From Paenibacillus sp. JZ16 (lineage in GTDB: Bacteria; Bacillota; Bacilli; Paenibacillales; Paenibacillaceae), in the NCBI RefSeq assembly GCF_015326965.1, contig NZ_CP017659.1:3494001-3558000 (forward strand): a stretch of 64,000 nt of DNA, written 5' to 3'. The position numbers were made by a program, and so were the translations under genes. The notes under the pieces were generated by a model, which had not been told where the DNA came from, made no database searches, and was given only the letters and a program-made list of their open reading frames with translations. Of this stretch, positions 17,474 through 25,554 are shown piece after piece (positions within the stretch are counted from its first letter, which is position 1; each line of letters starts with the position of its first letter).

Positions 17474-17537
17474 CAAAAAACACCCCGTCCAGGTAAGTTT
17501 GAAGCCGTAACCGGTTCGAATCTCCCTGAACGAGGTG
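17474..17537 (-). terminator. Terminator of deoR
   Basis: Thirteen-base arms at 17481-17493 and 17525-17537; the two non-Watson-Crick positions are G-U pairs in minus-strand RNA only. Six to seven U follow. It isolates deoR from the deoC promoter. Confidence 0.75.
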
Positions 17538-17566
17538 CTGTAAATTTTGACAATATGTCAAACTTT

Positions 17567-18502
17567 TTATGATAACAAAGCTTGCGCCGTAAACTGGTCC
17601 GTCACCAGGATGTTTGCATATTTGCCGATTAGCGCGGCTCGAATGGCATCTACCTTACGCTGCCCGCCTGCCACGAGAATGGATTGCTCCTTGTGGCGCA
17701 AATCTTCCAAATCGATGCCCACTGTACGGTTGTTAATATCCTCGCTGCACACCGTGCCCTCCGCATCAAAAAACCGGGAGCAAATATCGCCCGCGCCGAT
17801 CCGCTGCAGCAGCTTCTGTTCCTCCTTGCTAAGATAGCCAAGTCTGAACAGGAGCGCATCCTCATGAACGGTACCCACCGTGAACATGGCGATGTTCGCT
17901 TGTTTGCCTAATTGGATAATCCGCTGGATATGCCGGTCCCTCTCCACCATCTCTTTCAGCTCGGTGGTGTCAAAGATGACGGGCAGCGGCAAATATCTCG
18001 CCATCGTGTGGTACGCCTCGGCAAACAGATTGACGATCTCTGCGGCATACGTGTTCACATGCGAATGACTGACGCCGCCCTTCAACTGCACGACCTCGAC
18101 GCCCCGAACGGGCTTCTGCTGCAGCTGAAGCGCAACGGCATGCATGGTCGTTCCCCAGGTCACGCCGATGATGTCGGCATCCTGGACCGTTTCATGCAGG
18201 TAATCGGCTGCCCTTTTGCTGATATGCTTCTGGATTTCACGGTATTCATTAATGGGAGAATAACTCACCAGCACCTGTTCCAGGCCGTACTTCTTCTTCA
18301 CTCCTTCGCCCAAAGCGTCCAGGTCCTCGAGAGGGTCCACGATGCTGATCTGCACGTAGCCCTGCTCCTTGGCGTGCTGAAGAAGCCTGGAGACCGTAGG
18401 ACGTGAAACACCGAGCCTTGTCGCGATATCCTGCTGGCTGTAATCCGACATATAATACAATCTTGCCGCCTCAATGCTAAGGCGCTGTTTATCCTGATCC
18501 AT
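17567..18502 (-). CDS. deoR: Deoxyribonucleoside regulator, SorC/DeoR family
   Basis: A 311-residue SorC-family regulator: helix-turn-helix at about 15-45 (YSQQDIATRLGVSRPTVSRLLQ) shortened here to DIATRLGVSRPTVSR, then a sugar-phosphate-binding domain to the C-terminus. B. subtilis DeoR belongs to this family and responds to deoxyribose-5-phosphate. It is encoded immediately upstream of the deo operon on the same strand but has its own terminator. An ATG at 18502 is used; a GTG four codons upstream is possible because no strong ribosome site decides it. Confidence 0.88.
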   Translation of the reverse strand: MDQDKQRLSIEAARLYYMSDYSQQDIATRLGVSRPTVSRLLQHAKEQGYVQISIVDPLEDLDALGEGVKKKYGLEQVLVSYSPINEYREIQKHISKRAADYLHETVQDADIIGVTWGTTMHAVALQLQQKPVRGVEVVQLKGGVSHSHVNTYAAEIVNLFAEAYHTMARYLPLPVIFDTTELKEMVERDRHIQRIIQLGKQANIAMFTVGTVHEDALLFRLGYLSKEEQKLLQRIGAGDICSRFFDAEGTVCSEDINNRTVGIDLEDLRHKEQSILVAGGQRKVDAIRAALIGKYANILVTDQFTAQALLS

Positions 18503-18543
18503 GATCCAACCCACTTTTATTATGTCGTAATCGAATTGGGTTC

Positions 18544-18572
18544 ATTATACATCGTTATGCTGATGATTTCGA
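18544..18572 (-). promoter_or_regulatory. Probable deoR promoter
   Basis: On the minus strand TCGAAA and TATAAT are 17 bases apart, 42 bases before the deoR ATG. Confidence 0.4.
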
Positions 18573-18589
18573 TAGCGGACGTCGTTATG

Positions 18590-18659
18590 AACAAACAAGC
18601 GCCCGATCAACGATTGTATTCCTGACGTTTCAGGGATACACCATTGATATGGACGCTTG
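18590..18659 (-). terminator. Long hairpin after thuA
   Basis: A long imperfect stem bounded by CAAGCG/CGCTTG, with inner pairs ATCAA/TTGAT, TGTAT/ATACA and CCTG/CAGG, then TTTGTT on the minus strand. It starts 13 bases beyond the thuA stop. Confidence 0.6.
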
Positions 18660-18671
18660 CAAAGGATCAGC

Positions 18672-19406
18672 CTATACCGGCTGAACGTATTCGAGTGGAG
18701 ATACCCGGCCATAGGAGGTCTTCGCGCCTTGGATCGGCGCCGCCCAGGCCACGGCGTTGGCAATTACCTGTTGAATTTCAGGTTGATGGTAAGTAGGGAA
18801 TGCTTCATGACCCGGTCTGAAATAGAACAGCTTGCCGCGTCCGCGCTTGTAGCAGCAGCCGCTGCGGAACACCTCGCCGCCTTCGAACCAGGAGACAAAC
18901 ACCAGTTCATCCGGTGCCGGGATTTCAAAGCGCTCACCGTACATTTCCTCCTGCGGAACCTCGATATATTCTCCAAGTCCGCTTACGATCGGATGGCTGG
19001 GATCGATGACCCACAACCGTTCCTTCTCGCCGTCATCGCGCCATTTCAGGGCGCCTGTGTTCGTGCCGAGGAGGCGCTGAAAAATCTTCGAGCCGTGACC
19101 GGAATGCAGGACGATGATTCCCATGCCGTCCAATACGCGCTGACGCACTTTTTCCACGATATCATCCCGTACTTCACCGTGAGCCACATGCCCCCACCAG
19201 ATCAGAACATCCGTTGAAGCGAGCACCTCATCCGTCAAGCCGTGTTCCGGATCATCCAATACGGCGGTGCGTACGACGAACTGTGCATCCTTTCCCAGAA
19301 AATCGGCAATCGTACGGTGGATGCCTTCAGGGTAAATCTTAGCGATCTGTTCATTATGTCTCTCGTGCCGGTATTCATTCCATACCGTTACATTGATATT
19401 AGCCAA
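18672..19406 (-). CDS. thuA: ThuA-domain protein (trehalose-utilisation type)
   Basis: A 244-residue protein with the class I glutamine-amidotransferase-like ThuA fold throughout. Family stretches are VWNEYRHE near the N-terminus, [12 protein letters not shown] (about 88-99), [12 protein letters not shown] and [13 protein letters not shown]. ThuA proteins are linked to disaccharide (trehalose, sucrose) catabolism, but their exact reaction is not settled. It is divergent from an AraC-type regulator across 150 bases, which suggests local control of thuA by sugar. No transporter or other thu gene is adjacent. Confidence 0.85.
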   Translation of the reverse strand: MANINVTVWNEYRHERHNEQIAKIYPEGIHRTIADFLGKDAQFVVRTAVLDDPEHGLTDEVLASTDVLIWWGHVAHGEVRDDIVEKVRQRVLDGMGIIVLHSGHGSKIFQRLLGTNTGALKWRDDGEKERLWVIDPSHPIVSGLGEYIEVPQEEMYGERFEIPAPDELVFVSWFEGGEVFRSGCCYKRGRGKLFYFRPGHEAFPTYHQPEIQQVIANAVAWAAPIQGAKTSYGRVSPLEYVQPV

Positions 19407-19556
19407 GGGTAGTGGCCTCCTTTAATATTGAAATCCAGCGACCTCTTATACATTCATCCTAAGTATAGGCTGTGTTACAATGAACGGGAATGTGTGAAAG
19501 TTACTCTTTTTGTACAAAAACGACTTCGCGTTTTTTTGGGAGAGAGGGTGGAATGC

Positions 19557-20444
19557 GTGCTATCGATGAACGCTGACTATGTGCCGAGAATCAAACTGAT
19601 GGGATTTGTCTCCTACAAGAACCCCTGGATTCATTTTAAGCGGAACACACACGAGTATATTCTGTATTTCGTGAAGAGCGGCGAGCTTCATATGCGGGAG
19701 AACGGCGTTTCCCATGTGCTCAAAAAAGGCGACTTACTGGTCCTTGAACCGCATTTGGACCACGAGGGAACCCAGAAGCATTCCTGCGACTACTACTATA
19801 TTCATTTTGAACACCCCGATATTCGTCAAGCGCCCGAGCGTCCCTTACCCTTGCTGGCCAAGCAGTGGATCATGGGCGAGAACGAGACGGCAGGCAAGAA
19901 CGACAGCAGGCAGCTATATTTCCCCAAGACCTGCACGCTAATCCAGAAAAAAAGCCTTCATCATATGTACCATGCCCTCGGCGAAATGCTGCAGCTATAT
20001 AGGCGGAAGCACTTTAACCGCAGTTTGACCGCGCTCAAATTCATGGAAATGCTGATCGAGCTGTCCCGGGAGAGCCTGTTCGATGAGCTGGAGAAGAACA
20101 GCCCGCATACCAAGTCCTATATGAAGGTGCATGCACTGCTCGACTACATTCATGAACATTACGCCGAGAAAATCATCAGCTCGGATATCGAACAGCGCTT
20201 CGAATGCAATTATGATTACATCAATCGGGTATTCGCCAAGCTTACCGGTCATACGATCATGCGATATGTGAATCAGGTACGAATCAATCATGCAAAGGAA
20301 TTAATCGAGGCCACGCACCTTAGCTTCGGTGAGATCGGGTATCTGACCGGCCTGGAGGATCCATTCTATTTCAGCAAGATCTTCAAAAAATACGTCGGCA
20401 TGTCCCCGAATCAATACTATAAGCAGGTCCGCGAGAAGGAATAA
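19557..20444 (+). CDS. AraC-family transcriptional regulator
   Basis: A 295-residue regulator (from GTG at 19557) with an N-terminal cupin-like sugar-sensing domain (ILYFVKSGELHMRENG and the H-rich DYYYIHFEHPD) and a C-terminal pair of helix-turn-helices (from about residue 190; IISSDIEQRFECNYDYINRVF, quoted as SSDIEQRFECNYDYIN; then GEIGYLTGLEDPFYFSKIFKKYVGMSP). The GTG has GAGGGTGG 5-6 bases upstream; the ATG at 19566 is the alternative. A longer frame to 19428 overlaps the shared promoter region and lacks a ribosome site. Likely regulator of the divergent thuA. Confidence 0.85.
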   Translation: MLSMNADYVPRIKLMGFVSYKNPWIHFKRNTHEYILYFVKSGELHMRENGVSHVLKKGDLLVLEPHLDHEGTQKHSCDYYYIHFEHPDIRQAPERPLPLLAKQWIMGENETAGKNDSRQLYFPKTCTLIQKKSLHHMYHALGEMLQLYRRKHFNRSLTALKFMEMLIELSRESLFDELEKNSPHTKSYMKVHALLDYIHEHYAEKIISSDIEQRFECNYDYINRVFAKLTGHTIMRYVNQVRINHAKELIEATHLSFGEIGYLTGLEDPFYFSKIFKKYVGMSPNQYYKQVREKE

Positions 20445-20583
20445 GCTTGGCTTACCCGTTGCTGCTCCCTGCGTTATGGTCGTCGTATCGTCGTGGATAG
20501 AACAAGGAAGCGTTTAACGGTTGACCTTCGGCGTTGGGGATAACCCGCCACCCCTCCAAGTTAATAGGGAGTTATCCTTGCAC

Positions 20584-20758
20584 TTCTCCACATTTGTTCA
20601 CAAACGCTGGATAACTTCCTTGAAATAAAAAATCGGAAGTTCAGTTTGTGTGGAACGAACGGGGATAATGTTCATAACTCTGTGTATAACGAACTTATTC
20701 AAGATGTTATGCACAGTTCTTCCGATGTGAGGTAAGTCTTTTGTGTTAATTATCCACA
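20584..20758. promoter_or_regulatory. DnaA-box cluster
   Basis: Three perfect TTATNCACA boxes lie within 78 bases: TTATACACA on the minus strand (20681-20689), TTATGCACA (20707-20715) and TTATCCACA (20750-20758). Two one-mismatch boxes, TTCTCCACA (20584-20592) and TTGTTCACA (20594-20602), lie just upstream. The surrounding 20445-20807 has no gene; it also holds GGATAAC/GTTATCC arms around 20540-20580. No dnaA or dnaN is nearby, so this is not recognisably oriC. Confidence 0.6.
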
Positions 20759-20807
20759 TGCGTTGATTTGGATTTTTCCGCATGAACCCGGAATCATGGC
20801 ATATAAA

Positions 20808-20850
20808 AAAAAGCGAGAACAGGGAAGCCTCCTCCCTGTCTTCGCTTTTT
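20808..20850. terminator. Bidirectional terminator after RNase H
   Basis: Stem AAAAAGCGA-(GA)-ACAGGGA / TCCCTGT-(CT)-TCGCTTTTT with a 7-base loop. It has A and T runs on both sides and so works for the minus-strand RNase H gene and any plus-strand read-through. Confidence 0.8.
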
Positions 20851-20940
20851 AATAGTAAGGTGCCCGTCCGCTCATAAAGACGTCGATATCTAAAACCACC
20901 CTTTATATAGCTTCGAACGGCTCCCTTCTGCTCTCCCTCG

Positions 20941-21603
20941 TTACTTGCGCCCGTAATCGGCCTTAATCTCTCCCCAGCTCTTCGTTTGCCATTTCAGCAC
21001 CTTGTTCTCATATGTATTGGTTCGAAGCCAGTGCTCGGCCCGGTCCACCAGATCCCAGATCTCTTGGGTTGACTCATCGCGCGGAAGCGTGGAGACCACC
21101 TTCTTCTGCTTCAGCCATTTGAGCGCATTCATGGAATCGCTGTACACCGTCTTGGTGCTGCCGATTTTCTTCAAATAAGCCAGTGCGTGGACGATGGCCA
21201 GAAACTCGCCGAGATTGTTCGTTCCCTTCGAAATCGGTCCGCACGAGAACAGAATATCTCCCGTCTGCGTATCCACGCCTTTGTACTCGACGGGTCCCGG
21301 GTTTCCTCGCGTCCCCACATCTACGGAAATGCTGTCATAATCGATCTCACCCGGTTCTTCGGCAGCAGTTGCGCTGTTTCGCTTGTAGTTTTTGGAGCCT
21401 GAGCTGCCCGATTTACCTCCGGACTGCTGCCCCCAGTAATTTTTATAACCGGCCGCATAGGCCTGTTCCGCTTCGCTCCGGGATTCAAACGCCTTGAACT
21501 TCGCACCTGTAAACTGATTGACCTGCTGCTGGCAGTCGCCCCAGCTTGTATAAATTCCGGGCACTTTACCTACCCAGACTACATAATATTTTTGCTTCGC
21601 CAT
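20941..21603 (-). CDS. Ribonuclease H with N-terminal viroplasmin domain
   Basis: A 220-residue two-domain protein. Residues 1-50 form a viroplasmin (RNA-DNA hybrid-binding) domain with the pattern YYVVWVGKVPGIY, WGDCQQQV and FKAFESRSEAEQAY. After a Ser/Lys-rich linker an RNase H fold begins at SISVDVGTRGNPGP (about 92); NLGEFLAIVHAL holds the second acidic residue and YSDSMNALKWL the third. It would cut RNA in RNA-DNA hybrids. GGAGG precedes the ATG. This is the YkyB-free, eukaryote-like arrangement common in Firmicutes RnhA-like proteins; in vivo activity is inferred. Confidence 0.85.
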   Translation of the reverse strand: MAKQKYYVVWVGKVPGIYTSWGDCQQQVNQFTGAKFKAFESRSEAEQAYAAGYKNYWGQQSGGKSGSSGSKNYKRNSATAAEEPGEIDYDSISVDVGTRGNPGPVEYKGVDTQTGDILFSCGPISKGTNNLGEFLAIVHALAYLKKIGSTKTVYSDSMNALKWLKQKKVVSTLPRDESTQEIWDLVDRAEHWLRTNTYENKVLKWQTKSWGEIKADYGRK

Positions 21604-21631
21604 CCTAAACCTCCATCCTGAACTAACCTCT

Positions 21632-21856
21632 CTAGCGTACTATATCACATCCTCCGAAACCAACAAAAAAAGCGCCATCGTCTCCGATCCGCTTTCTGTG
21701 TTTGATCTTATTCAATTGTTCCTGTTTCGTCGGCTTTACTCTCACATGCTGTGACAGCGCACTGTAATCTTCGTTGGTCTTTCTCATTGAGACGGCTGAC
21801 CATGTTCCGGCACGTTCCGCTTTGCGGAGCGCTTTTTGCGTTTTGGTACGGGCCAT
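21632..21856 (-). CDS. Conserved small basic protein, function unknown
   Basis: A 74-residue Lys/Arg-rich protein starting MARTKTQKALRKAERAG. The first half is basic and helical, and the last quarter is hydrophobic with GDDGAFFVGFGG. AAGGAG lies before this ATG; a longer frame from 21904 has no ribosome site. It sits 28 bases upstream of the RNase H gene on the same strand, so the two are probably co-transcribed. I do not recognise a domain; nucleic-acid binding is possible from the charge only. Confidence 0.6.
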   Translation of the reverse strand: MARTKTQKALRKAERAGTWSAVSMRKTNEDYSALSQHVRVKPTKQEQLNKIKHRKRIGDDGAFFVGFGGCDIVR

Positions 21857-22023
21857 AAGGCTCACACTCCTTGTATTATAGAATTCCCTTATATTGTACG
21901 GCAAAATGGATGGGAATGGAACAAAAGGCAGTCTGGGATTTCCTCTCCTTCTTCAGAAAACCTATGATATAATACGGAATCATTGGAGATTAGGCCAATT
22001 AAGATAAGAGGGGTTGAAGCGAT

Positions 22024-22983
22024 ATGAAACTAGAGCGGCTCATATCCATGATTTACATGCTGCTGAACAACGAGATCCTGTCCGCGTCTGCCCTGGCAGA
22101 GAAATATAACGTGTCCCAGCGAACCATATACCGCGACATTGATGCAATCTGCGCAGCCGGCATTCCCGTTGTATCGTATCAGGGAGTGAACGGCGGTTAT
22201 GGCATTATGGAGCAATACAAGATGGACAAAAGCTTGCTTGGCTCCTACGATGTCAGCGCCTTGATCACCATCCTGCACAGCATGTCCACGGTGTTTGAGG
22301 ATGAACGGGCCATGGATACCATTCAGCGTTTGCAGACCATTGATCGTTCCGCCAATTCGGCATCGCAGGGATTGTCCATGGATATCGGGAGCTGGCGCTC
22401 TTACAACGAAAGCCTCCGACTTCTTCGCCGCGCCATTACCGACAAGCATGTGATCTCCTTTCAATACATAAGCGCCAAGAATGAACGCATTCACCGTAAA
22501 GTCGAGCCCCTGCGACTCATGTATAAATTCGGCTCCTGGTATTTGTACGGTTTCTGCAGAACAAGGGCCGATTACCGCGAATTTCGAATTTCGAGAATAT
22601 CAGAGCTGTCTCCCTCCGCCGAGCCCTTTTTGCACCAGCATTCGGAGGAGCACACGCACGGTCCTCATCTTCAAGAGCAAAATCCGCACGACCGAGGGGA
22701 GCAGCATCCCTGGGAGCCTTCATCCGATGCGATGGAAGTCATCCTTCACGTATCCCCCCGGGCCTTGGCCAGAGCGATGGATCAATTCTATGATGTACAG
22801 CGGGAATTTTTTGAAGACGGCTCGCTCCGTCTCACGTTCAAGGTCCAAGATCCGGATTCCTGGTGGTTCTGGTCGACCCTGCTAAGCTTTGGTGAGGATA
22901 TCGAGATCATTGAGCCGGCTGGCTTAAGGACGCTCATGCAATCCAAATTAGAAAAAATGCTGCAGGTATACACAAAAGTATGA
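22024..22983 (+). CDS. HTH/WYL-domain transcriptional regulator (YafY type)
   Basis: A 319-residue regulator with an N-terminal HTH_11 helix-turn-helix (ALAEKYNVSQRTIYRDIDAI, about 20-39) and a WYL ligand-sensing domain around VISFQYISAKNE and WYLYGFCRTRADYREFR (about 165-182), followed by a C-terminal WCX extension. A His-rich insert (HQHSEEHTHGPHLQ, about residues 205-220) interrupts the usual spacing and could bind metal, which is speculation. AGAGGGG precedes the ATG; a TATAAT lies near 21970. The DinB gene follows by 76 bases. Confidence 0.88.
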   Translation: MKLERLISMIYMLLNNEILSASALAEKYNVSQRTIYRDIDAICAAGIPVVSYQGVNGGYGIMEQYKMDKSLLGSYDVSALITILHSMSTVFEDERAMDTIQRLQTIDRSANSASQGLSMDIGSWRSYNESLRLLRRAITDKHVISFQYISAKNERIHRKVEPLRLMYKFGSWYLYGFCRTRADYREFRISRISELSPSAEPFLHQHSEEHTHGPHLQEQNPHDRGEQHPWEPSSDAMEVILHVSPRALARAMDQFYDVQREFFEDGSLRLTFKVQDPDSWWFWSTLLSFGEDIEIIEPAGLRTLMQSKLEKMLQVYTKV

Positions 22984-23059
22984 CAGTCCGCTGTCATACT
23001 TTTTTATTTACAATGTTCCCAAGAAAGCAAAAACGAAGAAGCCAAAGGGGACGATCACG

Positions 23060-23581
23060 ATGAATTATCCTGTAAAAATGTATGAGTACCATGTATGGGC
23101 CAACCAAGCGATATTCAACCGTCTGCTGGAGCTGCCGGGGGAATTGCACAATCAGAAAATAACGAGCATTTTCCCAACCGTATCCGAGGCGTTGATTCAC
23201 ATTTACACGGCGGATCTTGGATGGATCAACATTTTGTCCGGGATGGATATGCAGCAGGCTTTAACAGAGGCCTTCCAGCTTCGGGAAGAGCTTGAGTCCA
23301 TTTCACTGGAGGACCTAAACCTCCGGTTTATCGAACTATCCGAACGATTCACGGCCTTTCTGGGCCAAAATCCTGACCTGGAACGGATGATCCGATTGGA
23401 TAATCCTTATGCCGGGATCCGGGACACCCGCCTCTCCGAGATCATGCTTCATGTCGTGAACCACGGCACCTACCATCGTGGAAATATTGCTGCCATGATG
23501 CGCCAGCTCGGAAGCTCCTCCGCGATGACCGACTACGCTTTTTTTTGGTACCAGAGTGAACCGGAGTTGGTGCTTGCCTAA
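23060..23581 (+). CDS. DinB-family protein
   Basis: A 173-residue four-helix-bundle protein of the DinB/YfiT-like metalloenzyme superfamily. The pattern MYEYHVWANQAIFNRL at the N-terminus, EALIHIYTADLGWINIL and LHVVNHGTYHRGNIAAMMRQLG near the C-terminus (quoted here as HVVNHGTYHRGNI) carry the conserved His residues of the metal site. B. subtilis DinB is damage-inducible, while other members are thiol transferases. It follows the WYL regulator, which may control it. AAAGGGG precedes the ATG. Confidence 0.85.
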   Translation: MNYPVKMYEYHVWANQAIFNRLLELPGELHNQKITSIFPTVSEALIHIYTADLGWINILSGMDMQQALTEAFQLREELESISLEDLNLRFIELSERFTAFLGQNPDLERMIRLDNPYAGIRDTRLSEIMLHVVNHGTYHRGNIAAMMRQLGSSSAMTDYAFFWYQSEPELVLA

Positions 23582-23655
23582 ATAACTCGCAGCAATATCG
23601 GCAATCCCCTGATCCGAATTCCATACCGGTTCAGGCCGGCAAAAGCCGCAGCCAA

Positions 23656-23689
23656 AAAGCCTGCTCCGAACGGGTCCGAAGCAGGCTTT
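23656..23689. terminator. Bidirectional terminator
   Basis: Stem AAAGCCTGCT/AGCAGGCTTT between the convergent dinB and UPF0316 genes; five U follow on the minus strand and a U-rich tract on the plus strand. Confidence 0.75.
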
Positions 23690-23711
23690 CCTGTTTCTAG
23701 TTAAAAGCGTG

Positions 23712-24242
23712 CTACAATTTGCGTCCCTCCGTCAATCGTACCCAGAAGCCGCCTTTAAAGCTCTTCGGTTCATGAGAGATAATGAACGCCTGCGGCGACA
23801 TTTTGGATAGTGACTCCATCAACCGCCGCTCATTCTTCCGTTTCACGAGAACTTGAAGCACGAGCCGTTTGCCATCCTTACCGTCCGCTTCCCAGGCAGT
23901 CACGCCATACCCCTTCTCCCGCAGGTTCATCGCCAGGTTCGTCTCAACGGAATTCACGATAACCTGTACCACGATGTACCCGAGTGCCAGATACTCTTCG
24001 ATCCGACTGCCGGCATATACGCCAAGGCCGAAGCCCAGGCAATAGGCCGCCATATTAAAGGGATTGTCCAGATTTTGCAGGACGAGATTAAGGCCGAGCA
24101 AGTAAACGAATACCTCCAGCATGGCCAGGAGAGAGGCGATCCCTCTCCTGCCTTTGATCATCAGAATCAGACGCAGCGAAAAGATCGAGACATAAACCAC
24201 GTTGATGCCGATGATGGAGCCGATAAGTGACAGCGAGATCAT
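23712..24242 (-). CDS. UPF0316/DUF2179 membrane protein
   Basis: A 176-residue protein with three N-terminal membrane segments (to about residue 80) and a C-terminal soluble DUF2179 domain (about 95-170; VETNLAMNLREKGYGVT). DUF2179 is a small ferredoxin-like fold that may bind a ligand; function is unknown. Its ATG overlaps the ectD stop as ATGA, so it is translationally coupled to the ectoine operon and is its last gene. A link to ion or c-di-nucleotide sensing would fit the operon but is speculation. Confidence 0.82.
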   Translation of the reverse strand: MISLSLIGSIIGINVVYVSIFSLRLILMIKGRRGIASLLAMLEVFVYLLGLNLVLQNLDNPFNMAAYCLGFGLGVYAGSRIEEYLALGYIVVQVIVNSVETNLAMNLREKGYGVTAWEADGKDGKRLVLQVLVKRKNERRLMESLSKMSPQAFIISHEPKSFKGGFWVRLTEGRKL

Positions 24243-25147
24243 AAAGAATCGCGGGTGGCGATGTACTCTGGTCTTGGCTTCTGGCCCGAATACGGCTGCT
24301 TGACCTTATTCTCCACGCTGTTGTAAACCATAAAGATATTGCTGCGCGGCATCGGCGTAATATTGCTGTTCGAACCATGCATAATATTGCAGTCAAAAAT
24401 CACGATTGAACCGGCTTTACCGACAGGTGTGTCGATACCGCTTTTCTGCACCATGCGTGTCAGGCTGTCATGATCCGGAACGCCGTATTCCTGTTTGCGC
24501 AGGGAATCCTTGAAGTGATTCTCCGGCGTTTGGCCGATGCAGGCCACGAATTCCTTATGCGATCCAGGCACAACCATAAGCGGTCCGTTATAAGAGTAGT
24601 TATCCTCCAGAGCAATGGAGCAGCTCAAAGCTCTCATACGAGGCATGCCATCCTCAACATGCCATGTTTCGAAATCAGAGTGCCAATAGAACTCTTTGCC
24701 CGTGAAGCCCGGCTTGTAATTAATCCGCGATTGATGGATATACGTCTCGCTTCCCAAGAGATACTCCATGATCGCCAAGAGTCTCGGATGCCGGGACAGC
24801 TTCTTGAACACTTCATGGCTCTCGTGCACCGCAAAGACCGATCGAACTTCGTTCCCACCCGGCTCCCGGATCACTTCATCCTTATCCAGCTCTCTTGCCG
24901 ATACCTGCAAACTGCGGGCTTCCGCCTGATATACCGACAGCTCCTCTCGACCAAAGAAGTCTTCCAGGAATAAATATCCGTTGCGCTCATAGAAGTCGGA
25001 TTGCTCCTGCGTTAACGCAGCATCCGGTGTCCATTCCGAATGAACGACAGGATCCTGTCTCTTTAGGATCCGGGGTTCCGAATGCACTCTTGAAGGATAA
25101 ACGTCCAGTTCTTTTTCCTGAAGGGCCGACACATGATTATTACTCAT
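24239..25147 (-). CDS. ectD: Ectoine hydroxylase
   Basis: A 302-residue Fe(II)/2-oxoglutarate dioxygenase that converts ectoine to 5-hydroxyectoine. The family signature FYWHSDFETWHVEDGMP (153-169) carries the iron ligands His156 and Asp158; the third ligand is His257 in NIMHGSNSN. Length is normal. It follows ectC by 14 bases and overlaps the UPF0316 gene. The product would let the cell accumulate hydroxyectoine as well as ectoine under osmotic or heat stress. Confidence 0.95.
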   Translation of the reverse strand: MSNNHVSALQEKELDVYPSRVHSEPRILKRQDPVVHSEWTPDAALTQEQSDFYERNGYLFLEDFFGREELSVYQAEARSLQVSARELDKDEVIREPGGNEVRSVFAVHESHEVFKKLSRHPRLLAIMEYLLGSETYIHQSRINYKPGFTGKEFYWHSDFETWHVEDGMPRMRALSCSIALEDNYSYNGPLMVVPGSHKEFVACIGQTPENHFKDSLRKQEYGVPDHDSLTRMVQKSGIDTPVGKAGSIVIFDCNIMHGSNSNITPMPRSNIFMVYNSVENKVKQPYSGQKPRPEYIATRDSL

Positions 25148-25161
25148 CGCATATCATCTCC

Positions 25162-25554
25162 TTAGTCCAAATTTGGGGCAAGCAGCGGGTAGGTTCCTTC
25201 CTCGTCATGAACTTCCGCGCCGGTAAGCGGCGGATTGAATACGCAAACCATCCGCATCTGCGAACGAGCTCTCAAATAATGCTTCTCGTGACCGTCCAGC
25301 GCATACATCATGCCTGGGGAAATAGGGTGCGTTTCACCCCCGACAATCTCGATTTCCCCCTCGCCTTCGATGCAGTACACGGCTTCGACGTGGTTTTTGT
25401 ACCAGATCAGCGTCTCCGTTCCCGCCTTGATGAGGGTATCATTGAGCGAGAAGCCCATGCCGTCTTTTGTAAGCAGAAGCCTTCTCGAGTTCCATGTCTG
25501 GGTATCGATATCGTCTTTGGTATCCACGATCTCTTCCAAATATTTAACAATCAT
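25162..25554 (-). CDS. ectC: Ectoine synthase
   Basis: A 130-residue cupin that cyclises N-gamma-acetyl-diaminobutyrate to ectoine. The start MIVKYLEEI, RRLLLTKDGMGFSLNDT, and the cupin core HVEAVYCIEGEGEIE with GMMYALDGHEKHYLRA are typical. It overlaps the end of ectB by 4 bases. Third step of ectoine synthesis. Confidence 0.95.
   Translation of the reverse strand: MIVKYLEEIVDTKDDIDTQTWNSRRLLLTKDGMGFSLNDTLIKAGTETLIWYKNHVEAVYCIEGEGEIEIVGGETHPISPGMMYALDGHEKHYLRARSQMRMVCVFNPPLTGAEVHDEEGTYPLLAPNLD

Noticed and set aside
17505..17530. tRNA T-arm-like GGTTCGAATC
   Set aside because: The flanks cannot form the 5-bp T stem or an acceptor stem; the bases are the loop of the deoR terminator.
20584..20758. 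Chromosomal origin oriC
   Set aside because: DnaA boxes are present, but no dnaA, dnaN, gyrase genes or AT-rich unwinding block are nearby.
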